Origin: Symbiodinium natans
Lineage: Eukaryota > Sar > Dinophyceae > Suessiales > Symbiodiniaceae
Direction: 5' to 3'
Length of the DNA stretch: 64,000 nucleotides
NCBI GenBank assembly: GCA_905221605.1
Contig: CAJNDS010002479.1
Coordinates: 120,001-184,000 of the forward strand
The notes beneath the pieces were generated by a model, which saw nothing but the letters and a program-made list of their open reading frames with translations, ran no database searches and was not told the origin of the DNA. Shown one piece after another: positions 11,250 through 23,300 of this stretch; the first letter of the stretch is position 1, and every line of letters starts with the position of its first letter. The translations under genes were made by a program, and so were the position numbers.

Positions 11250-12580
11250 ATGTCGCTGGCTGCGGTGGTCAACCCCCTGGGCTTTTCCCTCTTTCGGCTG
11301 CTGACATCGCGGCCTGGGGAGAACGTCCTCATATCCCCGCTCTCCCTCTCGGGATGCCTCTCCATGGTCGCAGCTGGCGCCACAGAGGGATCCGGAACCG
11401 AGAAGGAGCTGATGACCCTGCTCAACGGCTTAGTCCCAGGCTTGCCAGCAGACAGCACCGTCAAGATGGCCAACTCTGCGTGGGTGCGGATGGGGATCAG
11501 AGCTGACTACGTGGAGGCCATAAAAGCAAAGTTTGGTGCAGAGGCCCTCGAGTTGGCGGGCTTAGACCCCAAGCCAATCAACGAGTGGGTGAAGGAGAAG
11601 ACCGTCGGGCGCATTGAGAAACTCTTCGACGGCGAGCTGGACGCCCTCACGGTGCTGGTGCTGGTGAACACGGTCTTTTTCAAGGGCTCCTGGGCGACAG
11701 TCTTTGATGTCACACTTACCAAAAAGTCCGAGTTCAAGGGTTTCGCGTCCTCCCTCCCGTGCGACTTGATGTACAAGAAAGAGAAGAACGTCGCGTACAC
11801 GGAGAATGACCTCTACCAAGCCGTGCGACTTCCCTACAATGATGGGAAGACATTCGCCACCATCATGCTTCCAAAGAAGGAGGGGGCCGAGGCGCTGTCC
11901 GACCTCGCGGCTTCCGTAGACAAGACCTGGGGAGCCCTGGATGGGGAGTTTCTTGCTCTTGGTTAGTAGGGCATGAGGGAAGAAGGTACCCCATAGAATC
12001 CCTTAAAGGGTACATTATAGGGGCCCGAAACCATGTAACCCCTTACAAGGGTATATATAGGGTACCTCGCTCATTCCCTACTGGCCCACAGTAAGGTTTC
12101 GCAAGATGGAGGTGGAGCTCAGCCTGCCCCGCTTCAAGCTCAGCGCAGGTGGGTCGATGACGGCGGCACTGCGAGGGCTCGGCCTGAAGGAGACCTTCGA
12201 CTCGAATGGCGGCTTCTTGAAGATGCCTCTTAGGGATACTGGGGAAGAATTTTTATTTTTTGGGTACTAGAATTCCTCAGAAACAGCTAAAAGATGTGAT
12301 TTTTGCCAGGGTTCCCCAAGTTCAGTAGAGGTCAGACGACCCGATGGTGCACCTCAGCGAAGTGGTGCACAAGGCGACCCTTGAGGTCAATGAGGAGGGC
12401 ACGGTTGCAGCGGCAGCCACTGGCGCGGTAATGATGACCCGCTGCCTGCCACCGCCGGCTGTTCCGATGACCGTTGACCGGCCTTTCCTCTTCATGCTCA
12501 GCGACAGCGATGGCACGATTTACTTCCTTGGACAGATTGTGGCGCCAGAGCTTGAGGGACTTGAGGCCACACTTAAGTGA
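11250..12580 (+). CDS. Serpin (serine protease inhibitor family), 3 exons, 364 aa
   Basis: Exons 11250-11961, 12092-12224 and 12331-12580 join in phase to a protein of normal serpin length. The first exon shows the family start (NPLGFSLFRLL, then NVLISPLSLSGCLSMVAAGA) and the shutter-region strand LVLVNTVFFKGSW. The second gives VELSLPRFKLS. The third holds the reactive centre loop, with inhibitory-type hinge EEGTVAAAATG, and the C-terminal strand DRPFLFMLSDSDGTIYFLG. Counting P15 as the hinge Gly puts Arg at P1 and Cys at P1', suggesting a trypsin-like target protease (inference). Intron 1 is GT-AG, intron 2 GC-AG. Both are short (130 and 106 bp) and lack telomere-like arrays, unlike neighbouring genes. 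No signal peptide is obvious after the chosen ATG, so a cytosolic form is likely unless an upstream exon exists. Confidence 0.93.
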
Positions 12581-13160
12581 AGAGCCCGTCTCACGACAGC
12601 TGCACCGATCTAGGATAGGCTATCATTTTGCAGATGCACCCACACGTACAGGTGGGAAAGGAAGGAGCAAACGTGCCAATTGTTCTGCATGACGCGCTGG
12701 GTGCTCTTGCCGTTGAGGTGCCAGCTAAGGTACCAGCTAGGCTGCAGCAAGGAGTCACCCTACCGGCCGCCCCTAAGCCTACAGAAGCTTTGAGCTCGGG
12801 TTCACTTGAAGAAGGTTCATGAGTAGCTATAAGTAGGGTTATAAGTACCTTAACTCAGGTTATAGTATAGGTTACCTTACTTGCAATCCCTACTTCTAAG
12901 TACCCATAAACCTTCAAGCAAGGTTCAGGGTTCAGGGCTCAGGGTTTAGGGTTTTTGGGTTTGGGTGGCTCTACATGCTTTACACCCTGAACCCTTAAGA
13001 AAAATATCCAAAACCGTAGATCAAACCCAAACCCTCAAAACCCCCAAATACTAAAGACCTACACCCAAGTAACCCAAGTACCCGAAATCCTCACTGGAAT
13101 CCCTAACTATAAGCCCGAAGTATCAGCCCGAAGCCCAAAACGTATCAACCCTCAGCCCGA
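12581..13160. other. Serpin 3' flank with an inverted-repeat element
   Basis: The stretch 12630-12822 is open and reads protein-like (GANVPIVLHDALGALAVEVP) but no family is recognised and no splice partner is clear; it may be serpin 3' UTR. A nearly complete family A element follows at 12803-12920. The remainder is degenerate CCCTAAA-like sequence. Confidence 0.4.
12803..12920 (+). mobile_element. Family A inverted-repeat element (MITE-like)
   Basis: Ends are CACTTGAAGAAGGTTCATGA on the left and TACCCATAAACCTTCAAGCA on the right, imperfect inverted copies. The middle carries GTTATAAGTACCTTAACTCA and TAGGTTACCTTACTTGCAA, shared with other copies. It has no coding capacity. It is one of the most complete copies of the family. 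Confidence 0.75.
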
Positions 13161-13164
13161 AAAC

Positions 13165-13570
13165 CGACAGGGCGGGCCTCTTTCAGCAGCTGGTTCCGGC
13201 GGCCATGCAGCAGCCCTCTCTTGAAGCTGGGCGTTTGCGGACGTGCTCGGCCGTGTGTGGTGCGGAGGTCGGGGGGGAGTTTGGGGTTTAGCAGAACTCA
13301 AAAGAGCAACCAACCCCGAAACCCACAAACCCCGAATCCCCAAACTTTGAGAACCCAAACCCCAAACCCCCCCCCAAAAGCTCTGAATCCTCCCCCAAAA
13401 CCCACTAGTACACCTTGAGCCCCTGAAGCCCCTGGACCCCCCCCTCTGCACCACCCCGAGGTGAACGCGTTCGTCAAGCAGTTCGAGGGCGCTGCTAAGG
13501 CCCTGGACCCTGGCCTCCGCACGGCTACGGCCGCCACGACGGCCCCCTTTCGGGCATCGGCCGAGGCTGC
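13165..13570 (+). CDS. Two candidate exons, possibly the 5' part of the diflavin reductase gene
   Basis: Exon one at about 13165-13269 reads LFQQLVPAAMQQPSLEAGRL and ends ...CGAE before a GT donor at 13270. Exon two starts after CCCCGAG near 13462 and reads VNAFVKQFEGAAKALDPGL, running to about 13580. The two join in phase. I recognise no domain. They may be the N-terminus of the following diflavin reductase or a separate small gene between it and the serpin. Confidence 0.4.
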
Positions 13571-13906
13571 GCCCGTGGAGGCTCGGGGTTCAGGGTCCAG
13601 GGTTCAGGGTTTAGGGTTTAGGGTTTAGGGTTTAGGGTTTTGGGTTTAGGGTTTAGGGTTTAGGGTTTTGTGTTGAGGGTTCACAGGGCTTACGGTTATG
13701 GGGCTGCGTCCTTCCCGAGCCTCAAGCACCCAAAAAGCGCGACTCACGAGTCCCTTCATCTTCTTTTCGATGTGGAAGGAGTTTGCTCAGTCTGGCGTGT
13801 ATGGGATGCATGGTAGGTGGGCTTCGGGCTAGCCCTAAACCCTAAACCCTAAACCCCAAACCCTAAACCCTAATGCCCTAATGACCCTTAAACCCTGAAC
13901 CCTGAG

Positions 13907-16900
13907 GTGTGGTATGGCAGTGAGACCGGCAACGCCGAGCGCCTCGCGCTGCGCGCCGCCGAGGCGCTGGGCGCCGTGGCCGCGGTCTCGGCCCCGCCGA
14001 GGTCGGACGAGGCGCCGGAGGGAAGATGGATCTGGGCTTCCCCTAAACCCTAAACCCTAAACCCTAAACCCTAAACCCTAAACCCTAAACCCTGAGCCCT
14101 GAAAACCCTAAACCGAAACCCTTGAGCCCTAAACCTTTCAGGTGTTTAAGGGGTTTGCTATTTGGGGTCTTGGGGTTTCGGGCGGCTGTAGGGTTCAGGC
14201 ATCCTGATATGAGCCCCAAACCCTAAACCCTAAACCCGAAACCCCAGACCCTACTCAACCCTAAGCCCTAAATTTCTCTCTGCCCAGCTTGGTGCCTTCA
14301 GGTGGAGGGGCGACTGCGCAGCTGTCAAGCCCTTGTGTTGGTGCTGGCCACCTGGGGCCAGGGAGAGCCCACGGACGACGCCCGAGGCCTCTTCCAGTGG
14401 CTGCGCGAGGCAAAAGATGCCGGAAGCTCCCTGGCGCTGCCGGTGGCTTGCTGGTTCTGAGGGTTTAGGGTTTAGGGTTTAGGGTTCAGGGTTCAGGGCT
14501 TTTAGGGTTTTGGGTTTTTTCGCCCTCCCCCCATGTCTCCCTAACCTTTTCCAAAGAGCCCCGAGGTGGCCATCTTCGGGGTCGGGAGCTCGCTGTGGCC
14601 GGACTTCAACGCCGCGGCCCGGCGCGCCGGGGAGTTGCTGGGCGCCTTGGGCGTCCCTCTCCTGGCCTTGGGCGAGGGCGATGTGGCTTCGGAAGCACAG
14701 TGGTGCCCCTTTGCATCTCCTTTCTTTTTTTTTGGTGCTGGGCTCCCAGTTACTAAAGTCGCCAACCCCAAAAAAAGGGGGGTGCCCTTGTTGTAATAGG
14801 GGTTGCTGAACAAACCCAGGTGGCCGATGCCCGGAGCCTGGATTCCCAGTTTGAGTCCTGGCTCCAGCAGCGCCTCCTGCCGGCGCTCGGGGCGCGCGGC
14901 CTGGGTGCGCGGGAGGGCCCAGCGCTGGTGCGGCGCGACGCAGGGGCGGAGTCGTCCTCCGTGCAGCTGACGGTGACCCGCGTCGCCCGCCTCGCGCCGA
15001 GCGATCCCGTCGCCAGGTGGGGCTTGCTATGGCTTGCTCAAAGGCTAGCAGGTCGGGCGTAAATCATGACCCAGTCCTGCAACCTCCATATTCCGGTTCT
15101 ATAATACATCTGTAGTTGCATTGTAAACTACCCTTGAAGCCCATTTAAGTAGAGTAGGGCTCGCTCTATGTGTTTTAACATCAGAGTTTTCCCTCGAAGC
15201 TGCCATGCTCAAGCTCCAAACTCCGGATATTGGGGCCTATATTTAAGTAGAACGGGGGTACTGCAAGAAAATCTGAAGGGAGTTTCAAGGAGGGTTGTAT
15301 CTTCATGTTCCCAAACTTTGAGGTACTTCGAGGTCGAGCTCGCGGGCGCGCATGGCGCGCTGCCCCACGGTCCAGGCGACGCTTTGGGTGTGCTTCCGCC
15401 TGGCGGCCGCGGCCTGGGCGCGAGGAACGCCTGGCATTTAGGGAATATTTATCAGCATCATCCCCTTGTGATTTCTATATGCTTCTGGATACACCTAAAT
15501 GCTCCTTTATATTCGAGTTCCCATGCCGTCGGCCATTCATTTCGAGCAGCGAGGCTGTTAAGTAGGGTTTGCGGGGTTGAGGCTTTAGGGATCTTAAGGG
15601 GCTTGTTTCCAAGAACAGGGGTGTCCCTTGTCCTCTGCGGCCTTCTTTGTTTGAGGGTGCCGCCCGAGATCCGGAAACTCCAAGCCTCAGCCAAAGTCAT
15701 TTAACCTCTAGTTAAAAAGTGCTGTAGAATGTCGTAAAACCTCTGGAAGCCCTACATCTCCCAAACCCTATAAACCTTAAGCCCAAAACCCTCTTCAAGG
15801 TTCATGGGTAGTCATAAGTAGGGGAGTAATTAGGGTGAGGTTTTTATCCAAATGTCATGTTTGGGGTCCAAAGGGTTTAGACAGCTAAGTGCTGCGAAAT
15901 GACTGGGAGGGAAGGGAGGGCTGGGAGGGAAGGGAGGGAAGGGAGCTTCAGGATGTTGGTTGGCTTGATGGTTTTAGGAGCCCTGAATCCCCCCCTTATT
16001 CGGAATAGGGTTTAAAAGGCGGGGTCGGTTTCGGCAGGATTTTGAGGAAAGTGTTTTTATGGTTAGGGGGGCGTTTATTAAGAGGGGGAAGGGATTATAG
16101 GTGCCCGAATTTAGGGCATAATGTAGGTTACCTTACTTGTAACTTCCCACGAACCTTCAAGGAAGCATCCTTTTGCTTCCTCCAGGCCGCGGTGGTACAC
16201 CATCTCCTCCTCGCCCGGCGTCCTTCCTTCAAGCGGCCCTGGCCAGGCGCAAGCAGCGGTTGCGGAGGGCACCTGAACCCGCAGCCTGCTATTGTTTGGT
16301 TTCGGGTTTAGGGTTTAGGGTTTAGGAGTAGTATCGAAGAATGGTAATAGTAGCAACGAAGAGACCCTGCCCCCCAAAAAGGGTGGCCCACACAGTTGGC
16401 GTTTTGAGGCAGTGGCTTTCTGCGCTTCCTTCAGATATTGTGTACATCCCGGTTCAGGTAGTCTTCAACCCCATGCCCCAAACTTGGGATGTTCCCCCTT
16501 ATACGAACAGTCCTCAAAAAAGGGATTATGATTCTCATAGGGGGGCACTGTAATCCCTTCTTGGGCTCCTGATGTCTCTGGAGGTGCTGCGCCTGATGGT
16601 GCGGGAGGTGCCCACGGGCGGCTGCTCGCCTTGGCTCTGCGGCCTACGTGCTGGGGACACGGTGGAGTGCCTTACTTCGCCTTTAGTTGAACTTTAAACT
16701 TTTTGGGTTTCCTTTTTTAGTAGGAATATTAAAGTTTAACCTTTTTTCCCCTTGGTTATTGGAGAAGTAAGGTGCCTGCCGCCCCGGCGGCCCTCCCCTC
16801 TCCGCGCCGCCTGGGAGGCGCGGAGGGCCACGCGGCTGCTTCTGGTCGCGAACGGCGCCGGGCTGGCTCCTTTCCTGGCGCTGTTCGAGAAGCTCGCCGC

Positions 16901-18314
16901 GGAAAGCCCCGAGTGCCGGCCGCCCGCCTGGCTGTGGGTTGGGTGCAGGCGGCGCGAGGGCGGCCTGCCCCACCAGGAGAGGCTGGCAGCCTTGGAGGCG
17001 GAGGGTGTGCTGCGCCGGCTGGCGGTGGCCGAGTCCAACCCTACGAGCAGCGATGCTCCGAGATGTTGGGTTCAAGATGTGCTTCGGGCAGAGGCCGAGG
17101 AGGTCGGGCAGCTTTTGCTCCTGGCTTTGAATGGTCAAACAGACTGTGATTTTGGGATATTTTGGGTATGACAGAAAGACCAAGCTGGTTTAGATAGGCA
17201 GCGTCATTATCTTCATCCGTTGAGCCCTTGAAGCCCTTGGCGCGAAGAGTATGCAGTTTGCTCGGAAGAGTATCGCCCCCCTTGCCCCCTCCCCAATCAC
17301 CAAGTGCCACGTGGGACTTGCTTCAGCTCTCTTCGACTAGATCTGGTTCGCAGGAGATGCGGGTAGCTTATATTAGACTTCCACAGAACTACTGAAGAAA
17401 TGATCTCAACCTTAAAAACCTAAAGTCCCTAAACCCTAAACGTTGAACCCTAAACCCTGAACCCTAAGCCCTAAACCCTGAACCCTAAAGCCTGGATTAA
17501 CTCGGCCACTCAAGGTTCGGGTCGGGAGAGCCCACCGCGCTCATGCTGGTCTGCGGATCGGCCGCCATGGGCTGCGCGGTGTGCAGGGCTCAGAGGGGAG
17601 GGCTGTTATCGCTTTTGGGCGTCCGTTGCCCTAAACCCCAAACCCTAAACCCTAAACCCTAAACCCTAAACCCTACACCCTAAACCCTAAGACCCTCACA
17701 AGAAACCGAAGCTCCTCGAAGCAAGCTCTGGAGCTGCCTATAACGGGCTGCTTCACGCGCCTGTGTGCGAAGGCGCGACGTCGTTTCGGGGATCGCCGCG
17801 GCGCGCGGCACCAGCGTGGAGGCGCTTGTCGCCAGGCTGCACTATAGGAAGCTGTGTTTTTGGTTTAGGGTTTAGGGTTTAGGGTTTAGGGTTTAGGGTT
17901 TAGGGTTTAGGGGCGGGGAGGGGTTCCGGGCTTCCGGGTTCCGGGTTTAGGAAGCAGGGAAGACATGTGAAGACTGGTTTGGGGATTCTGGCTCAGAATC
18001 AGGGTCCCCTTTCAGCTACATTTTCGGCAGCGGGGACCCTTCTAACATGGATCCCCTAAGCGACGCAAATCCAGAACAGCCCCTTGGTGACATTGCTTTC
18101 GGCTAAAACCCTAAACCCCAAACCCCAAACCCCCAACCCCCAACCCCAACCTAAACAGCCCTAAACCCTGAACCCGAAACCCTAAACCCTAACTCTAAAA
18201 CCCGAAACCCAAAACCCTAAACCCTAAGCCCTACGCCCTAAGCCCTAAACCCTAAACCCTAAACCCCAATCCCGCAAGGAAAACGAGGGCCACTACGCGG
18301 CGGAGCTGTGGTGA
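13907..18314 (+). CDS. NADPH-dependent diflavin reductase (cytochrome P450 reductase-like), multi-exon
   Basis: Recognised exons: 13907-~14030, 14302-14442, 14566-14682, 14820-15016, 15323-~15400, 16186-~16260, 16584-16661, ~16770-17130, 17531-17580, 17773-~17840, 18279-18314. The flavodoxin domain shows the FMN loop WYGSETGNAERLA, then LVLATWGQGEPTDDARGLF and VAIFGVGSSLWPDFNAAARR. The FAD module shows PGDALGVLPPG and the flavin motif PRWYTISSSPG, then TGGCSPWLCGLRAGD. The NADPH module shows LLLVANGAGLAPFLALFEKL, then LMLVCGSAAMG and RDVVSGIAAARG. The C-terminus is HYAAELW then stop, with the aromatic residue that stacks on FAD in this family. It should pass electrons from NADPH through FAD and FMN to a partner such as a P450 or an Fe-S protein. 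Part of the FAD domain between 15.4 and 16.18 kb was not located, and the join into 16.77 kb is unresolved. The subfamily is not decided. Confidence 0.85.
16493..16549 (+). mobile_element. Family C short palindromic element
   Basis: CCCCCTTATACGAACAGTCC at the left pairs with a diverged inverted right arm ending in ATAGGGGGGCACTGTAATCC. It resembles the elements at 1165-1219 and 41370-41431. It lies in an intron of the diflavin reductase gene. Confidence 0.55.
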
Positions 18315-20397
18315 TGCGGTGCAACAGGCACTGCGGGGGCGGCTCCCATGGCGTAATAATTCTCACGCCCAAGGGCCTCGGGTTTAGGGTTTAGGGTTTT
18401 GGGTTTAGGGTTTTAGAGTTTAGGGTTTAGGGTTTAGGGTTTACGGTTTTGGACTTAGGGTTTAGGGTTCAGGCGCTTGGGTTTGGGGTTTCAGGGTCAG
18501 GGTTTAGACGTTCAGGATTCAGTGTCATTGAGGGTTTAGTCTAGGGGGTTTAAGAAGGGTTTTGGGAGTTTTGGGGTTTAGGCATGGGGCCTCTTTTGAG
18601 GATTGTCCAAAGCTGGCAGTCTTCCAATCTTCGTGTGCGGAGCAGGTGCAGGCTGTCACATCGCCCTTGCAATTCCTTCCCAAATGCCCATCCTCATTTA
18701 GATATCATGTGTTGCAACCTGCAAATTCGGCCGAATTTCACGTGTGCTCAAAGAAGCACAAGGGTGTCATGGTGCTCGGTTTCAGACGTGGTCAAGCCGT
18801 GGAATCTTGTCCAAAGCTGGCAGGAGGGCGGCCCCTTGAGAGCCTTTTTCCCGCGCCGTGACTGCCGAATTGAAGAGCCAAAGCCCCAACCGCCCAACAG
18901 TGACTCTGGCCCACAATCATAGTCTGCTGGCGCGCGCCCCGAACCCCAAACCCCCCAAAACCTAAACCCTAAACCCTAAACCCTAAACCCTAAACCCTAA
19001 ACCCTAAACCCTAAACCCTAACCCTAAACCCTAAACCCTAAGCCCTAAACCCTAAACCCGAAACCCTAAACCCTAAACCCTAAACCCTAAACCCTAAACC
19101 CTAAACCCTAAACCCTAAACCCTAAACCCTAAACCCTAAACCCTAAACCCCAAACAAACCCAAACCCCAAACCCCAAGCGCGGGGAAGGCCTCGAACTTG
19201 GGCCCTGCTGCCTGAACTCCCCCCTGAACACTGAAACCTACCCTTCAGGGTTTTTTGGGCTTTGATAGCTAGCGTTTAGAGTTTAGGGTTTAGGGCTTAG
19301 GGCTTCGGGTTTAGGGTTTAGGGTTTACGGTTTCGGGCTTCTATGCTTGTCCTTGGCGCAACATTTTCCAGGCCTGTCCTCCATGAGCAGGTCCGTGGGT
19401 CCGAACGGTGACAACACAACAGCCCTGCAACATTGTGCCCTAAGCCAAGGAAACCCTGAACCCCAAGCCCGAAACCCTAAACCCTCAGCCCTACCCTAAA
19501 CCCTCAACCTTGAACTTCAGACCTTCGACCCTAAACCCTTAGCCCGAGACCCCACGCCCTAACCCGTAAACCCTAAATACCCTACTTGGAGGTTCATGGT
19601 AGCTAGGCACCCAGTTATTCCTGTTCTTATAACCTTATCACCCAGTTATACCCCTGTTGAGGTACTTAAGGGGCTAATAAGTGGGTATTGTAACTACACG
19701 TATAATTGGGTGATAAGAACCCTGAACCTCCAAGCACAGCCTAAACCCCTAACCAAGGTGTGACATACACAAAGATGCCGTGGTCTGCCAAGAGGCTAAG
19801 GCCAGGTGGGTGAAGGGGTTTAGGGTTTAGGGTTTAGGGTTTAGGGTTTTGGGGTCAGGGTTTTGGGGAGTAGGGTTTTTGGGTTAGGGTTTTGGGTTTT
19901 CGAGGGGCTGGAAGGGGCTTTCAAGTGGGTTTCAATGTTAAAGGGGTTTAAGGGGGTTTAAGGTGGGTTTAAGGGAGGTTAAAGGGGTTTCCAGGGTTTC
20001 AGGTTAGGGTTTCAGGGTATCAGGGTATCAGGGTATCAGAATTTCAGGGGTTCAGGGGTTCAGGGTTGCAGGCTTGTAGGGTTGCAGGGTTGCAGGGTTG
20101 CGGGGTAGCAAGATGGAATGACGTTTGAATTTCCCCTCTTTTTTCACTGTAGAGGCCTGGTTATTCATTGTTTTTGGGGATGGCCGAGAGTTCTACCAAG
20201 CCGAGCTTTGATTGGAGAGTTTGGTGCTTCCGAAAAGACCTTGTGCTTTGTGAGCCCGGCTTTTGAAGGTTGATGGTAGTTATAAGTAGGGTTGCAGGTA
20301 AGGTATCCTGTGTTTGATAAAATCAGTTAAGGTACTTCTAACGCTACAGGTATCTATCCATGAGCCTTCAATTGCCCCTAAACCCACGCCTGTGCAG
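18315..20397. other. Spacer between the diflavin reductase and dynactin genes
   Basis: It holds alternating TTTAGGG- and CCCTAAA-type arrays (about 18380-18480, 18955-19165, 19800-19850), a family B element at 19583-19736 and a family A element at 20261-20374. An open frame at 18562-18861 contains a diverged internal duplication (GFRHGASFEDCPKLA and GFRRGQAVESCPKLA about 60 residues apart) with no recognised family. An ATG at 20180 (MAESSTKPS...) might start the dynactin p27 gene, but its splice phase does not fit the next exon. Confidence 0.45.
19583..19736 (+). mobile_element. Family B inverted-repeat element
   Basis: Left end TACTTGGAGGTTCATGGTAG and right end AACCCTGAACCTCCAAGCA are inverted copies. 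The inside contains repeated TTATAA and TGGGTGATAAG motifs with internal palindromy. It is related to family A (TACTTGAAGGTTCATGGGTAG) but distinct, and longer. Other copies lie near 39172 and 43273. Confidence 0.75.
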
Positions 20398-23300
20398 GTG
20401 CAAGGAACCCACAGCATCAAGGTGGGTGAGGGGACAGTGCCCCGACTGTATCGAGTTCGGTGCCCTAAGCCCTAAGCCCCAAACCCTAAACCTAAACCCT
20501 AAACTGTGAGCCACAGGTGGTGAAGAGAGCAGGGCTTGAAACCCAAGGTCAGGTGAAGAAGAGCAGACAAAACTGCTGCGCCCGGCGCCCAAGGTGATCC
20601 ATCCCGCGTGCATCCTCCATGCCCAGGTGCGCCGGGGCTGTGTTGTTGAGAGTTGGGTTAAGGGTTTGGCGTTGAGGCGATCATCCCTCCAAGCAGGTGG
20701 CTTAGGGTTTAGGGTTACAGGGTTTCGGGTTTAGGGTTTAGGGTTCGGGGTTTAGGGTTTAGGGTTATAAGGTCTATGAAGCAATATGCCTTAAATGCGT
20801 GAGATGACCCCCGGGACCATTGCAGGTGTCTTCCTTCAGGGGTACTGGGCTCTCTAAGTAGTGCCTCGAACGCCAAACCCTAAATCCTAAATAAAGCCCA
20901 AACCCGAAACCGTCATACTTGAAGGCTCATGGGTAGTTATTAGTAGGGTTCTAAGTTTTTGAAGGCCGGCCCGATCGTCATTGGCCGCTTCAACGTGCTG
21001 GAGGTCTGACACTGGGGGTTTAGGGTTTAGGGTTTAGGGTTTAGGGTTTAGGGTTTAGGGTTGAGGGCTTTAAGGCTTTAGGGTTTAGGGTTTAGGGCTT
21101 TAGGGTTTAGGGTTTAGGGGTTAAGCGTGTAGGGTTTGGGGGACTTCGGGTTCAGAATCCTACTGCCCTCTAAAAGCTCCGATGTGCGCATAACTTGCAG
21201 ACAACGTATAATCGCCAATCTTTGCAGAACCCCAACCCCACCCCCCCCCCCTCCGTCAACCCAAAACCCACGTAAAGGCAAATGAGAAGCCTACCATATG
21301 AGGTAGCATCCTGTTTTTTGCTAGTATCCCCCAAAATTCGCCAATTAAGGCACCATAGGTTCTACCACCCAACAGCAGTAGTACAAGCCCTATCCGCTTG
21401 AAGGTTCACGGTGGGCAGTAGGGTTCCCTACTTATAACTACCCATGAACCTTCAAGTATCCCTAAACCCTAAACCCTAAACCCTAAACCCTAAACCCTAA
21501 ACCCTGAACCCTAAACCCTAAACCCTAAACCCTAAACCCTAAACCCCTAAACCCGAGACCCTAAACCCTGAACCCTAGACCCTGAACCCTAAACCCTAAA
21601 CCCCTACCCATGAACCTTCAAAGTACTCTTCGCAGGAGCAGGTGGAGGTCGTGAACTCCTCGGACCAGCCGCTGGTCATCGGGGACCACAACATCCTGGA
21701 GGTGAACTTTCGGGCTTAAACGCCCACCCTAAGCCCTAAACCCTAAACCCCCCTAAACCCTAAACCCTAAACCCCAAACCCTCAACCCCAAACCCTAAAC
21801 CCTAACCCTGGACCTTCAGCCCTAGACCCCGAAGCCTTAAGCGCCACCTGACAGCTAAAACCCCCGAGCCCGAAACCATGCACTCCGAAAAGCCCTTTCG
21901 CCCACAAAACCTTCCAGGCCCCCCCAAACCCTCAACAACCGCTCCTGGTCCTAAACCTTAAACCCTAAGCCCTGAACCCCAAACCCCAAACCCCAAACCC
22001 TAAACCCTCAACCCAACAACCCTAAACCCTCAACCCCACAACCCTTAAACCCTAAACCCTAAACCCTAAACCCTAAACCCTAAACCCTAAACCCTAAACC
22101 CTAAACCCTAAACCCTAAACCCTCCCAAGAGCAGGTCGGCGCCCGGATCCTGGGCGGCGGCGGGGCGCGCCTCGGCGATGCGAACCTGGTGGAGCCGGGG
22201 GGCTCAAAAGGTTTGGGGTTTTATTTGAAGGTTCACATGGTTAGGGTTTAGGGTTTAGGGTTTGGGGTTTGGGGTTTAGGGTTTAGGGTTTAGGGTTTAG
22301 GGGCCCAAAGGTTTGGGGGGTTTTGCTTGAGGTTCAGCTGGGGGATGAGGGAAGGTTTAGGGTTTAGGGTTTAGGGTTTAGGGTTTTGTGGCTTAGGGCT
22401 TCGGGCTTAGGGTTAGGGCGTCGGGTTTAGGGGTTGACTTGAAAGTTTATGGGTAGTGTGATAGGTAGGGCTAGCAGCATTTTCATGAAGGTTAAAATTT
22501 GGACTACATTGCCTATAGACGCACTTGCAAACTACCCGCGAGTTGTTTTGTTCAGGCCTCTTTTTTTGGGGTTGCGTGTGACAATGGCTCGAGAGGAAGT
22601 AGCCACTTGATCGGGCCGTCTGGTCCAGTCTAAAGAGGGCCCGAAGCCCTAAAGCCCTAAAGCCCTAAACCCTAAACCCTAAGCCCTAAGCCCTAAACCC
22701 TAAACCCTAAACCCTAAACCCTAAACCCTAAACCCTAAACCCTAAACCCTAAACCCTAAAGCCTTAAAGCCCTCAACCCTCAACCCTAAACCTTAAAGCC
22801 CCAAAGCCCCTAAAGCCCTAAACACTGAACCGAGGATTCTTGGGGTTGTTCTAAGGTCCTCTGGACCATGGGTTCGGAGTCCCCCTTATCAGGACAATCC
22901 CTTTTCGGGACAGGGATTCAACCCGCCAGAGGGTAATTTTGGGCAGTGTTCGTTGGACAGTTCAAGCTGAACCATTCCCAGAAGGCTCCGAACGTGCCCC
23001 AGTAGGGTGTAGATTATAGGGCTTTATCCCGTTGAGGCTGCATAGGTCACCAGCTCCCAAATCCCCTACTCTGAACAACCCACTAGATCTCTGAGGCCCC
23101 CTAAACCCCTACGCGCCCTAAACTCCAAAACCCGGTGTTTGGGGTTTAGGGTTTCAGGTAGTCTAGATTTTACGCTTTGTTCAGGTACTTGTAACCCTAA
23201 CTGATAGCTACCCATGACTTTCAAGCAAACAGGCAAACGGCATGATGTTGTGACTCAAGCTGATTGCTGAGGATCCGCGCCACATTGGACGAGGGCTGCT

